Assembly (NCBI RefSeq): GCF_003352065.1
Contig: NZ_CP025803.1
Location: forward strand, 186,001 to 250,000
Reading direction: 5' to 3'
DNA length: 64,000 bases
Source: Sulfitobacter sp. SK011
Lineage (GTDB): Bacteria; Pseudomonadota; Alphaproteobacteria; Rhodobacterales; Rhodobacteraceae
Shown piece after piece: positions 1 through 8,268 of this stretch. Both the position numbers and the translations under genes were made by a program. Each line of letters begins with the position of its first letter. The first letter of the stretch is position 1. The notes under the pieces are model-generated. The model was not told where the DNA came from and ran no database searches. It saw only the letters and a program-made list of their open reading frames with translations.

Positions 1-87
1 CATGGGGTGGACCGGATCAGGGCACAGTCATCAACATTGTTGCGCGGCGGTGGGCGCATCAACCTGACGCTGCGCGTGGTGGAGTGA
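1..87 (+). CDS. C-terminal end of an unidentified upstream gene
   Basis: The first 87 bases read in frame 1 to a TGA at 85-87 and give about 28 residues ending in NLTLRVVE. Third codon positions are strongly G/C, as in the genes nearby, whereas the other two forward frames look less gene-like. The start lies outside the window and the fragment is too short to assign to a family. If real, it is convergent with the exporter permease that follows. Positions 88-218 hold nothing I can identify. Confidence 0.35.
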   Translation, partial: HGVDRIRAQSSTLLRGGGRINLTLRVVE

Positions 88-218
88 GGCAATTCATTGA
101 AAGAGGTGAGAGGGGTGATTTTGCACCGTGCAGGCGTGCAACACGGATGGCAGCGCTGGCTGAGGGTCTGGACGGTATTTGAAAAAGGGTGAAATGAGCA
201 GGAGCGAGTGAGCGATCT

Positions 219-1043
219 CTATCGGCGGGCATTCCAGCTGATGGATGCATGTTTGCGGGTATAGAATTCGCCCATCAGCCCGATCATGAGCAACACCAAT
301 CCGACCCAAAGGGGGTATTCCCAATTGCTGTAGCGTGGATTGTAATTGATGAAGGCAAAGCCGCGCGCCTGATCAATGGCGTGAAACAGCGGGTTCCAGT
401 CAAACATCGCCAGCATGAAGCTTGGCAAAGTATTGGCCAGGAACATTTTGCCAGACGCAATCATATTGGCGCGCTGGTAGATCGTCGAAAAGAGGCCGAC
501 GAATGTCGGGAACCATGGCTTTAGTGCCAAAAGCACCATGCCCAGCGCGCAGCCTGTAAACCAGGCGATCAACAACATGCCGAAAGCGGCAATAGGTTGT
601 TCAATTTGGAGAGGTGCAAAGGCCACGTGATAGGCCGCGAGAATCACACACAATGACAGCACCTGAATATAAAGCGCGCCCATAGCAGCCGAGGTAATGG
701 CAATAACGGTGGTCATCGGCGCGTGTTGCATCATCGGGCTGGCAGGCCCTTCCGAGCCGGAGACCGCACCAACGGCCTTGGAATGGGTCATGTAGAGAAA
801 AATCCCCGACATGATATAGATCAGAAAGTCGCCACGGACGGCAGAGCGTCGTAGGCCCAGCACCGAGAACATAATGTAAAAGGCACCCACAAACATGACC
901 GCTTGCATCATGTTCATGAAGATGGCGACAAAAGCATTGTTGTGCTGTTTGCGCACGCTGCGCACAACTGAGTGGTATATCAGTTCGGCCATCGCCGCAG
1001 CCGAGGCAAAGGAGCCAGTGGGCTTTCGTCTGGATTGGAACAT
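219..1043 (-). CDS. ABC-2 type polysaccharide export permease (KpsM-like)
   Basis: A 274-residue integral membrane protein with about six hydrophobic segments (near residues 35-57, 65-85, 110-135, 145-175 and 240-260) and the organisation of ABC-2 permeases that export capsule or O-antigen across the inner membrane. The short N-terminal cytoplasmic part before the first segment and the conserved-looking NPLFHAIDQAR stretch before the last segment fit the KpsM/Wzm family. The partner ATPase (KpsT/Wzt) is not adjacent on either side, so it must be encoded elsewhere. The gene is divergent from cysQ, with a shared upstream region at 1044-1159. The transport role is a family inference; the exact glycan is unknown. 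Confidence 0.8.
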   Translation of the reverse strand: MFQSRRKPTGSFASAAAMAELIYHSVVRSVRKQHNNAFVAIFMNMMQAVMFVGAFYIMFSVLGLRRSAVRGDFLIYIMSGIFLYMTHSKAVGAVSGSEGPASPMMQHAPMTTVIAITSAAMGALYIQVLSLCVILAAYHVAFAPLQIEQPIAAFGMLLIAWFTGCALGMVLLALKPWFPTFVGLFSTIYQRANMIASGKMFLANTLPSFMLAMFDWNPLFHAIDQARGFAFINYNPRYSNWEYPLWVGLVLLMIGLMGEFYTRKHASISWNARR

Positions 1044-1159
1044 GTTCTGCTGCTTTCACATATGCCCTAGGCTTGCACGGAATTCTTGCTGTTCCGTTAG
1101 CTCGGCATCATAAGAGGAAACGATGTACTAATCAACGAAAGCCGAAGGGGCCCGAGCAG

Positions 1160-1957
1160 ATGGATTACGACAAGTTGGTAAGGGTGATGCGCAAGCTGTC
1201 GCTTGAGGCGGGCGACAGGATTATGGAGATCTATAGTCAGGACGATTTTGACGTCAAAGCCAAGTCTGACGATAGTCCGGTAACCGCTGCCGACGAGGCC
1301 GCCGATGCGATTATTTCTGCAGGTCTGCGCGTGGCATTTCCCGATGTGATGCTGGTGACAGAAGAACAGGCCGCAACCCATACGGCGCAGGGCGATACAT
1401 TTTTGATTGTCGATCCACTTGACGGGACCAAGGAGTTTATTCACCGCCGGGGCGATTTTACCGTGAACATTGCGCTTGTCGAAGGCGGTGTTCCAACGCG
1501 GGGCGTGGTCTATGCACCGGCCAAATCGCGCATGTTCTTTACGCAGGCAGACGGTCAATCGGTCGAAGAAACGGGGGCCTTTGCAAAGGATGAAGTGGGC
1601 AGTGTCGCGCCAATAACAGTCTCTGATGCGGACAATAATGCATTAATGGTGGTGGCGTCAAAATCCCACCGGGATCAGGCGACAGACGATTACATCGCAA
1701 ATTACAACGTCCAGGACATGAAGAGTGCCGGATCGTCACTGAAGTTCTGTTTGGTGGCGACGGGAGAGGCAGATCTGTATCCGCGTCTGGGCCGGACGAT
1801 GGAATGGGATACCGCCGCAGGGCATGCTGTGCTGGCCGGTGCCGGTGGTGCCGTTGTGCGGTTCGACGATCTGACCCCATTGACCTACGGCAAGAGTGAC
1901 TTTGCCAATCCCTTCTTTATCGCCCATGCCCCCGGCGTCGCATTGAAGCCCGCCTGA
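1160..1957 (+). CDS. cysQ: 3'(2'),5'-bisphosphate nucleotidase CysQ
   Basis: A 265-residue member of the inositol monophosphatase superfamily. It carries the metal-binding signature DPLDGTKEF near residue 90, an upstream acidic motif TEEQ near 72 and the C-terminal WDTAAGHA motif. CysQ hydrolyses 3'-phosphoadenosine 5'-phosphate (PAP) to AMP, clearing the by-product of PAPS-dependent sulfation. I start it at ATG 1160 (MDYDKL) because the longer reading frame from 1073 adds 29 residues without family character. Its stop overlaps the kdsB start as TGATG, so the two are translationally coupled. A two-domain sulfotransferase at 9966 in the same gene group would produce PAP, which gives this copy a plausible local role. 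Confidence 0.93.
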   Translation: MDYDKLVRVMRKLSLEAGDRIMEIYSQDDFDVKAKSDDSPVTAADEAADAIISAGLRVAFPDVMLVTEEQAATHTAQGDTFLIVDPLDGTKEFIHRRGDFTVNIALVEGGVPTRGVVYAPAKSRMFFTQADGQSVEETGAFAKDEVGSVAPITVSDADNNALMVVASKSHRDQATDDYIANYNVQDMKSAGSSLKFCLVATGEADLYPRLGRTMEWDTAAGHAVLAGAGGAVVRFDDLTPLTYGKSDFANPFFIAHAPGVALKPA

Positions 1958-2757
1958 TGTCTGTTCTGATTGTCATCCCCGCCCGCTTTGCATCAAGTCG
2001 GTATCCCGGCAAACCCTTGGCAACACTAAAGGGTGCCAGCGGCGTCTCGCGCAGCTTGATTGAACGATCTTGGCGCGCGGCGTGCGAGGTGCAGGGTGTG
2101 GACAAGGTGGTGGTTGCCACAGATGATGACCGGATCAAAGAAGCAGCAGAGGCATTTGGTGCCGAGGTGGTCATGACCTCAGTTGCCTGTGGGAACGGGA
2201 CAGAACGTTGTGCAGAAGCGTATGCCGTACTGGGTGGTGGGTTTGAGATTGTCGTGAACCTGCAAGGTGACGCACCGCTGACGCCGCACTGGTTTGTTGA
2301 GGGCTTGGTTCAGGGGTTGCGGGACGCACCGCAGGCAGAGATCGCAACGCCGGTTCTGCGCTGTGACGGGGCAACGCTGAACAGTCTTTTGGCAGATCGC
2401 AAAGCGAATCGTGTGGGCGGGACAACTGCGGTTTTTGCCTCGGATCATCGTGCGATGTATTTTTCAAAAGAAGTCGTGCCATTCACCTCAAAGCCTTATG
2501 CAGACACTGAAATGACGCCTGTTTTCCATCATGTTGGTGTTTACGCCTATCGCACGGATGCACTGGCCGCCTATCCAACCTGGCCCGCAGGAACGCTGGA
2601 ACAGCTTGAGGGGTTGGAGCAATTGCGCTTTATGGAAAGTGGGCGTTCGGTCTTGTGCGTTGAAGTTGACGCCAGAGGCCGGGCTTTTTGGGAGCTGAAC
2701 AACCCCGAAGATGTGCCAAAAATAGAGTCTATGATGGCAAAAATGGGCATTGAATGA
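1957..2757 (+). CDS. kdsB: 3-deoxy-manno-octulosonate cytidylyltransferase (CMP-Kdo synthetase)
   Basis: A 266-residue cytosolic nucleotidyltransferase that couples Kdo to CTP to form CMP-Kdo for LPS inner core or capsule. The N-terminal IPARFASSRYPGKPLA is the family signature, followed by VVATDDDRI and VNLQGDAP motifs that bind nucleotide and magnesium. Length matches the family. It overlaps cysQ by one base and the following glycosyltransferase by four (ATGA), indicating an operon. The Kdo-pathway isomerase gene kdsD lies at 14,604 in the same window. Confidence 0.95.
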   Translation: MSVLIVIPARFASSRYPGKPLATLKGASGVSRSLIERSWRAACEVQGVDKVVVATDDDRIKEAAEAFGAEVVMTSVACGNGTERCAEAYAVLGGGFEIVVNLQGDAPLTPHWFVEGLVQGLRDAPQAEIATPVLRCDGATLNSLLADRKANRVGGTTAVFASDHRAMYFSKEVVPFTSKPYADTEMTPVFHHVGVYAYRTDALAAYPTWPAGTLEQLEGLEQLRFMESGRSVLCVEVDARGRAFWELNNPEDVPKIESMMAKMGIE

Positions 2758-3989
2758 CCCAATTGCCGGTCAGCGTTGTTATCGTCAGCCGGGGTCGGCC
2801 GGAGGAACTTCAGCGCTGCCTTTTGGGTGTCTCGCAGCTTCAGTATTCGATGTTTGAGGTGGTTGTTGTCGCGGACCCTGACGGGGTTCGGGCAGCACAG
2901 AATATGCCTTTTGCAGATGGTCTGAAGGTGCTGTCCTTTGATGAGCCAAATATTTCTGCGGCGCGCAATCTGGGTTTGGTCCATGCGGCCGGAGAAGTTG
3001 TTGCGTTTATTGACGATGACGCTGTGCCGGAACCACAATGGCTGCGCTATCTGGTAGCCCCCAGCGCGCAATCATACGTCGCGGCGATGAGTGGCTTTGT
3101 CCGGGGGCGCAACGGGATATCGTACCAATGGAAGGCCCGCAGTCTGGACGCGCTGGGCGAGGCGCATGATCTGGATGTGAACATGCAGCAGGCCAGCATT
3201 CTAAAGCCCCCGAAGGGCCGCGCAATCAAGACAGAAGGCACGAATATGGCCTTTCGCCGAAGTGTCCTGATTGAGCTTGGTGGGTTCGACCCTGCGTTTC
3301 ACTATTTTTTGGATGAAACGGACCTCAACATGAGGTTGGCAAGCGCAGGTCATACAACGGCGATTGTGCCAATGGCCGAGGTTCATCATGGGTTTGCGGC
3401 CAATCCGATGCGCACGAAAGCACGTGTGCCCCTTGATCTCTTTGATATCGGGGCAAGCTGGGCTGTCTTTCAGCATAAGCACATTGCCGAAAGTCTGCAC
3501 AAGGATCAGTGGGACCGGCTGCGCAGGCAAGAGCGGCATCGGTTGTTGCAGCATATGGTAGGTGGCGGGTTGGAGCCGCGTGATGTGCCGCGGCTGATGC
3601 GCTGTCTTGATCAGGGTTATCTTGACGGTCAGCAGCGGGGTTTTGAAAAAGGGACGCTGCCGAAACATCCTGCCGCGCCGTTCGAGGCGTTTCCGGCTGG
3701 TCGGCGGAAAAGTTCCTTTGTGCCGACACGTCCGATGCGCTTCAAGAAAGACTACGCTATGGCTGTCGAACGGACGAAGAATGGTGAAATTGTAACTTTG
3801 CTGAATCTGTCGCGGACGGCGATCTATCATAAGCTAAAGTTTGATCGTGGCGGCATCTGGATTCAAAGTGGTGGCATTTACGGGAAGGCAGATCGAAAAG
3901 ATAGCTTGGTTTGCATTACGGCAAGGGCGCGGCGCATCGCAAAGGAACGGGCGCGCGTTGCTTCTCAGCGAGGATTAAGCGAAGATTGA
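2754..3989 (+). CDS. Family 2 glycosyltransferase with C-terminal extension
   Basis: The first 240 or so residues are a GT-A fold family 2 glycosyltransferase: VSVVIVSRGRPEEL at the N-terminus, then AFIDDDAVPEPQWL (the DxD-like metal/nucleotide-sugar site near residue 88), and FLDETDLNMRL in the acceptor region near residue 190. After it come about 170 basic residues without a recognised domain. The protein is probably cytosolic or membrane-associated and adds a sugar to a surface glycan. It overlaps kdsB by ATGA. Donor and acceptor cannot be read from the sequence. Confidence 0.85.
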   Translation: MTQLPVSVVIVSRGRPEELQRCLLGVSQLQYSMFEVVVVADPDGVRAAQNMPFADGLKVLSFDEPNISAARNLGLVHAAGEVVAFIDDDAVPEPQWLRYLVAPSAQSYVAAMSGFVRGRNGISYQWKARSLDALGEAHDLDVNMQQASILKPPKGRAIKTEGTNMAFRRSVLIELGGFDPAFHYFLDETDLNMRLASAGHTTAIVPMAEVHHGFAANPMRTKARVPLDLFDIGASWAVFQHKHIAESLHKDQWDRLRRQERHRLLQHMVGGGLEPRDVPRLMRCLDQGYLDGQQRGFEKGTLPKHPAAPFEAFPAGRRKSSFVPTRPMRFKKDYAMAVERTKNGEIVTLLNLSRTAIYHKLKFDRGGIWIQSGGIYGKADRKDSLVCITARARRIAKERARVASQRGLSED

Positions 3990-4117
3990 GAAGAATAGTA
4001 TCATACTGTAACGGAAAAATGCGTTAGATATCGAAGAAAGACCAATATCTGAAGATGATGTCGATTGGATGATCACCGATAGCTGAGGCAACCTAACAAG
4101 AGTTTGTAAGGATAGAG

Positions 4118-5011
4118 ATGCGTAGGAAAGTAACGAAAGCAATTTTTCCCGTGGCAGGCATGGGAACCCGGTTTTTGCCGGCAACCAAGTCGGTACCAAA
4201 AGAGATCATGACTTTGGTCGATCGCCCCCTCATTCAGTATGCAATTGATGAGGCGCGGGCAGCCGGGATCAAGGAATTCATCTTTGTGACATCTCGCGGC
4301 AAGGGTGCGCTTGAGGACTATTTTGACCATGCGCCACAGTTGGAGCAGGAGTTGAAAAAGAAGAAAAAGAGCGAGCTTCTTCAGATCCTGAAAAACACCA
4401 ACATGGAAAGTGGTGCGATTGCCTATATCCGGCAGCACCGGGCGCTGGGTCTGGGGCATGCGGTCTGGTGTGCGCGTCGACTGATCGCCAACGAGCCTTT
4501 TGCGGTGATCCTGCCAGACGATGTGATCGCGGCGGAAAAGCCATGTTTGCAGCAGATGGTCGAAGCCTATGCGGAAACCGGCGGTAACATGGTTGCCGCG
4601 ATGGAGGTGGAGCCGGAACGCTCGTCTTCCTACGGTATGCTGGATGTGGCCGAGGATCTGGGTCAGTTGGTTAAGGTCAAAGGCATGGTTGAAAAGCCAG
4701 CCGCCGACAAGGCCCCGTCAAATCTGGCCGTGATCGGGCGCTATATCCTGACACCAAATGTTTTGCAGAACCTGAACCAACTGAAATCAGGCTCAGGTGG
4801 TGAAATTCAACTGACCGACGCCATTGCGCGCGAGATTGAACAGAGCAGAAACGTCTATGGCTATCGGTTCCGGGGTCAGCGGTTTGATTGTGGCTCTAAA
4901 TCAGGGTTTTTGCAGGCAACTGTTGCCTTTGGTCTGGCACGTGAGGAATTGCGCGACGACCTGAGCGCGTATCTGCGCAGCATCATGCAGATCGACAAAG
5001 CTGCGCAGTAG
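4118..5011 (+). CDS. galU: UTP-glucose-1-phosphate uridylyltransferase
   Basis: A 297-residue enzyme making UDP-glucose from UTP and glucose-1-phosphate. The N-terminal KAIFPVAGMGTRFLPATK carries the nucleotide-binding GxGTRFLPATK loop; PKEIMTLVDRPLIQY and FAVILPDDVI follow, as in GalU, and the C-terminal FDCGSKSGFLQA motif is present. Length is typical. It has a separate 128-base upstream region, so it may have its own promoter, and it is followed 16 bases later by galE. The pair supplies UDP-glucose and UDP-galactose to the glycosyltransferases on either side. Confidence 0.96.
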   Translation: MRRKVTKAIFPVAGMGTRFLPATKSVPKEIMTLVDRPLIQYAIDEARAAGIKEFIFVTSRGKGALEDYFDHAPQLEQELKKKKKSELLQILKNTNMESGAIAYIRQHRALGLGHAVWCARRLIANEPFAVILPDDVIAAEKPCLQQMVEAYAETGGNMVAAMEVEPERSSSYGMLDVAEDLGQLVKVKGMVEKPAADKAPSNLAVIGRYILTPNVLQNLNQLKSGSGGEIQLTDAIAREIEQSRNVYGYRFRGQRFDCGSKSGFLQATVAFGLAREELRDDLSAYLRSIMQIDKAAQ

Positions 5012-5027
5012 TACAGGCAAGGACGCA

Positions 5028-6014
5028 ATGATGAGTAATATTCTTGTCACGGGCGGGGCGGGATATATCGGGTCGCATGCCTGTAAGGCGTTAAAGGCCG
5101 CCGGATTCACACCAATCACCTATGACAATCTGATCACGGGCTGGCAGGACTCGGTCAAATTCGGCCCGTTCGAGAGGGGCGATTTGCTGGATCGAGCGCG
5201 ATTGGATCAGGTTTTTGCACAGTATCAACCCGTTGCCGTGATGCATTTTGCAGCACTCAGCCAAGTGCCCGAGAGCATGGCGGAGCCAGGAAAATACTGG
5301 CGAAACAATGTCATGGGGTCGCTCACGTTGATTGAAGCTGCGGTTGCGGCAGGGTGTTTGAACTTTGTTTTTTCATCAACCTGCGCGACCTATGGCGATC
5401 AGGACAATGTCGTGCTGGACGAGAACAGCGCGCAGTTTCCAATCAACGCCTACGGTGCTTCCAAACGTGCGATCGAAGAAATTCTGCGGGATTTCGAGGC
5501 GTCAAATGATCTGCGCCATGTGATTTTTCGCTACTTTAATGTGGCAGGCGCAGACCCCGATGGCGAGGTGGGCGAATTCCACCAGCCAGAAACCCATCTG
5601 GTGCCGTTGATGTTGGATGCGATTGACGGAAAACGCGACGCGTTGACGATCTTTGGAACGGATTATGACACGCCCGATGGCACCTGCGTCAGAGACTATG
5701 TGCATGTCTGCGACTTGGTGGATGCGCATGTTCTGGGTCTGAAATGGCTCAAGGATGGCAAGGGGAGCCGGGTGTTTAACCTCGGCACTGGTTCGGGGTT
5801 TTCGGTGCGTGAAGTGATTGATCACAGCCGCGAAGTTACCAACCGCGCTGTCCCTTACAATGAAGGTCCCAGACGCGCGGGGGACTGCGTCAAACTGGTT
5901 TCCGGGTCGCAACGGGCGATTGATGAACTGGGGTGGAAGCCGGAGCGTTCAACGCTTCGGCAGATGATCACGGATGCATGGAGATGGCACCAGACAGGCC
6001 ATTACGACAGCTAG
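5028..6014 (+). CDS. galE: UDP-glucose 4-epimerase
   Basis: A 328-residue short-chain dehydrogenase-type epimerase that interconverts UDP-glucose and UDP-galactose. The Rossmann motif is GGAGYIGSHAC at the N-terminus, the catalytic YxxxK is YGASKRA near residue 145, and FSSTCATYGD supplies the active-site Ser/Thr. Two adjacent ATG codons (5028 and 5031) follow an AAGGA ribosome-binding site; the second has the better spacing, so the start could be three bases later. The stop codon directly abuts the next gene, consistent with an operon of galU, galE and glycosyltransferases. Confidence 0.95.
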   Translation: MMSNILVTGGAGYIGSHACKALKAAGFTPITYDNLITGWQDSVKFGPFERGDLLDRARLDQVFAQYQPVAVMHFAALSQVPESMAEPGKYWRNNVMGSLTLIEAAVAAGCLNFVFSSTCATYGDQDNVVLDENSAQFPINAYGASKRAIEEILRDFEASNDLRHVIFRYFNVAGADPDGEVGEFHQPETHLVPLMLDAIDGKRDALTIFGTDYDTPDGTCVRDYVHVCDLVDAHVLGLKWLKDGKGSRVFNLGTGSGFSVREVIDHSREVTNRAVPYNEGPRRAGDCVKLVSGSQRAIDELGWKPERSTLRQMITDAWRWHQTGHYDS

Positions 6015-7211
6015 ATGCCCGGCGCGCGGCTGCTTGATCTGACACGCAGTTTGCGGCGGGCCGGGCGGATTGCGACAGGCGTGGATAGGGTCGAACACGC
6101 CTATTTAGAGCAGTTTTTGGCGGATGATGTTCCTCTTTTCGGGCTGGTGCGGACGCCTTATGGATACATTCTGCTGGATCAGAACGGCATGCAGGATTTC
6201 CTGGACCGGATCGATGCAAGGGTCCCCTGGGGCGAGGTTGATCTTCTGTCGCGATTGCCGCGACGGCGCAGCATCGCGCACCAACGCGCAGAAAGTGATG
6301 TTCGGCGGTTGGCAAGGGCGCAGGTGTTGCCGAGCCGATTGCCCAAGATGCTGTCCGAGGTTTTGCCGGAGGGATATGTCTACTTCAACGTTGGGCATAG
6401 CAATCTGACGGACCGGGTTCTGGGTGCCATACATGGAAGCGACGGTCGCATCGCCGCGATGGTGCATGATCTGATCCCGCTGGAGCATCCCGCGTTTCAG
6501 CGCGCTGAAATCATTGAACCCTTTCGTGACAAAATGCGCCGGATCAGCGCCAGCGCCGATTGGGTAATATACAATTCGAATGATACGCGCGAGCGCGCTG
6601 AAAAATTCATGGAAGGTTGGGGACGTGTGCCACCCGCCATCGTGGCGCATCTGGGTTCTGAGGTGCCGCGTGCTGATGCCAGCCAGTTGCCAAAAGGTCT
6701 GGCGCTTGAAGGGCCCTATTTCGTTACTGTTGGCACGATTGAGCCTAGAAAAAATCACGCGTTCCTTTTGGATATTTGGGATGAACTGGGTGCTGCGGCC
6801 CCGCCGTTGTTTATCTGTGGAAGCCGGGGTTGGAATAATGAGGGTGTGTTTGCGCGACTGGACCAACCACTGGTTGAAAACAACGTTTATGAATTGTCCG
6901 GCTTGAGCGATCAGGCGCTTGCCGCACTTGTCCAAGGATGTGCCGGAGCCCTGTTTCCCAGCCTTGCTGAGGGTTACGGATTTCCCCCACTCGAAGCTTT
7001 GGCCCTTGGATCGCGTGTTTTATGCAACGATTTACCGGTTTTCGGGGAAATTTTAGGCAATAGACCCGTTTACGCACCTGTATCGGACCGGTATTTGTGG
7101 ATAAATACGATAAAGAATTGGGAAGAAAGCCCGCCACAGGCGCAAAATGTTGATCTCTTTGTCGGACCAAGTTGGTCCGATCACTTCAAGACCGTGTTAA
7201 GGTTAAGATGA
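6015..7211 (+). CDS. Family 1/4 glycosyltransferase (GT-B fold)
   Basis: A 398-residue GT-B enzyme. The N-terminal domain contains MVHDLIPLEHP, typical of mannosyl- and galactosyltransferases of family GT4, and the C-terminal domain has GTIEPRKNHAFLL and the donor-binding LFPSLAEGYGFPPLEALALG with its EGxGFPxxE signature. The start codon follows the galE stop without a gap. It probably adds one sugar to the exported glycan; the sugar is not predictable. An in-frame stop separates it from the next gene, which uses another frame. Confidence 0.88.
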   Translation: MPGARLLDLTRSLRRAGRIATGVDRVEHAYLEQFLADDVPLFGLVRTPYGYILLDQNGMQDFLDRIDARVPWGEVDLLSRLPRRRSIAHQRAESDVRRLARAQVLPSRLPKMLSEVLPEGYVYFNVGHSNLTDRVLGAIHGSDGRIAAMVHDLIPLEHPAFQRAEIIEPFRDKMRRISASADWVIYNSNDTRERAEKFMEGWGRVPPAIVAHLGSEVPRADASQLPKGLALEGPYFVTVGTIEPRKNHAFLLDIWDELGAAAPPLFICGSRGWNNEGVFARLDQPLVENNVYELSGLSDQALAALVQGCAGALFPSLAEGYGFPPLEALALGSRVLCNDLPVFGEILGNRPVYAPVSDRYLWINTIKNWEESPPQAQNVDLFVGPSWSDHFKTVLRLR

Positions 7212-7257
7212 TAGCGCATGAGTACGAGCGGTAATTCCCTGAAGATAGAGGGCGGTT

Positions 7258-8268
7258 TTGGGATTAATCCAGTCATATCGACTGAGGCTTCAACGGAAGC
7301 GGTGGCGTATTCGTGCGTTCCGAAAACGTCGGGAACTGAAACGTGTTGTGAACCGAACCGGGCAAATCCGAACGGACGATCTTCTGTTGTTTTGCACGCA
7401 GCGGAATGAACGGATCAGGCTGCCTTATTTTCTGGATTATTATCGCGAGATGGGCGTCGGCCATTTCTTTTTTGTCGACAATGACAGCACGGATGGATCG
7501 CTGGATTATCTGGCGGATCAGCCGGATGTGTCGGTTTGGCGGACAAAGTCGAGCTATAAGAGCGCGCGGTTTGGCGTTGATTGGCTGAACTGGCTGCAGA
7601 TGAAGTATGCCCATGGACATTGGGCGCTTACCGTCGATCCTGACGAATTTCTGGTTTACCCCTTTTGTGACACGCGGCCATTGCGGGCCCTGACCGATTG
7701 GCTGGATGCGTCGTCGATCAAATCATTCTCGGCGATGCTGTTGGACATGTATCCAAAGGGACGGCTGGACGAACAGCCTTATCGAGAAGGGCAAAACCCG
7801 GTTGATATCGCGTCCTGGTTTGACAGCGGCAATTACACGATCACGCGAAATCATCTGTTTACGAACCTTTGGATTCAGGGTGGGCCGCGGGCGCGGGTGT
7901 TTTTTCCTGATGAGCCTGCCAAGGCACCCGCCTTGAACAAGGTTCCTCTGGTCAAGTGGGACAAGCGGTACACCTACGTGAGTTCGACACACATGCTGCT
8001 TCCGCGGGGTTTGAACCAGGTCTATGATGAATGGGGCGGCGAAAAAGCTTCGGGTGTCCTGCTGCACACAAAATTTCTGGATACCTTTGGCAGCAAAGCC
8101 GCAGAAGAGCTGGAACGCGGTCAGCACTATGCAAGTTCGGTTGAATATAAGGCCTATGCAGAGCGGCTAAAGGATGATCCGCAGCTTTGGTGCAAGTGGT
8201 CAGAACGCTATATCAACTGGCGGCAGCTTGAGATTCTGGGTCTGATGTCCAAAGGAAACTGGGCATGA
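7258..8268 (+). CDS. Family 2-like glycosyltransferase (Glyco_tranf_2_4 type)
   Basis: A 336-residue protein with the CTQRNERIRLPYFLDYYR and FFFVDNDSTDGSLDYL motifs of the glycosyltransferase 2_4 group (related to GT92), then VDPDEFLVYP as the metal-binding site. The start is a TTG at 7258: an in-frame TAG at 7246 rules out anything earlier, and a GAGG sequence lies about six bases upstream. Its N-terminus is arginine-rich (RLRLQRKRWRIRAFRKRR), suggesting membrane or polyanion contact. It overlaps the following gene by ATGA. The substrate is unknown. Confidence 0.82.
   Translation: MGLIQSYRLRLQRKRWRIRAFRKRRELKRVVNRTGQIRTDDLLLFCTQRNERIRLPYFLDYYREMGVGHFFFVDNDSTDGSLDYLADQPDVSVWRTKSSYKSARFGVDWLNWLQMKYAHGHWALTVDPDEFLVYPFCDTRPLRALTDWLDASSIKSFSAMLLDMYPKGRLDEQPYREGQNPVDIASWFDSGNYTITRNHLFTNLWIQGGPRARVFFPDEPAKAPALNKVPLVKWDKRYTYVSSTHMLLPRGLNQVYDEWGGEKASGVLLHTKFLDTFGSKAAEELERGQHYASSVEYKAYAERLKDDPQLWCKWSERYINWRQLEILGLMSKGNWA

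Noticed and set aside
601..1059. 152-codon minus-strand frame
   Set aside because: It overlaps the exporter permease in another frame; the permease has clear membrane segments and a family pattern.
3201..3830. 209-codon minus-strand frame
   Set aside because: Antisense shadow of the family 2 glycosyltransferase; no family signal and no ribosome-binding site.
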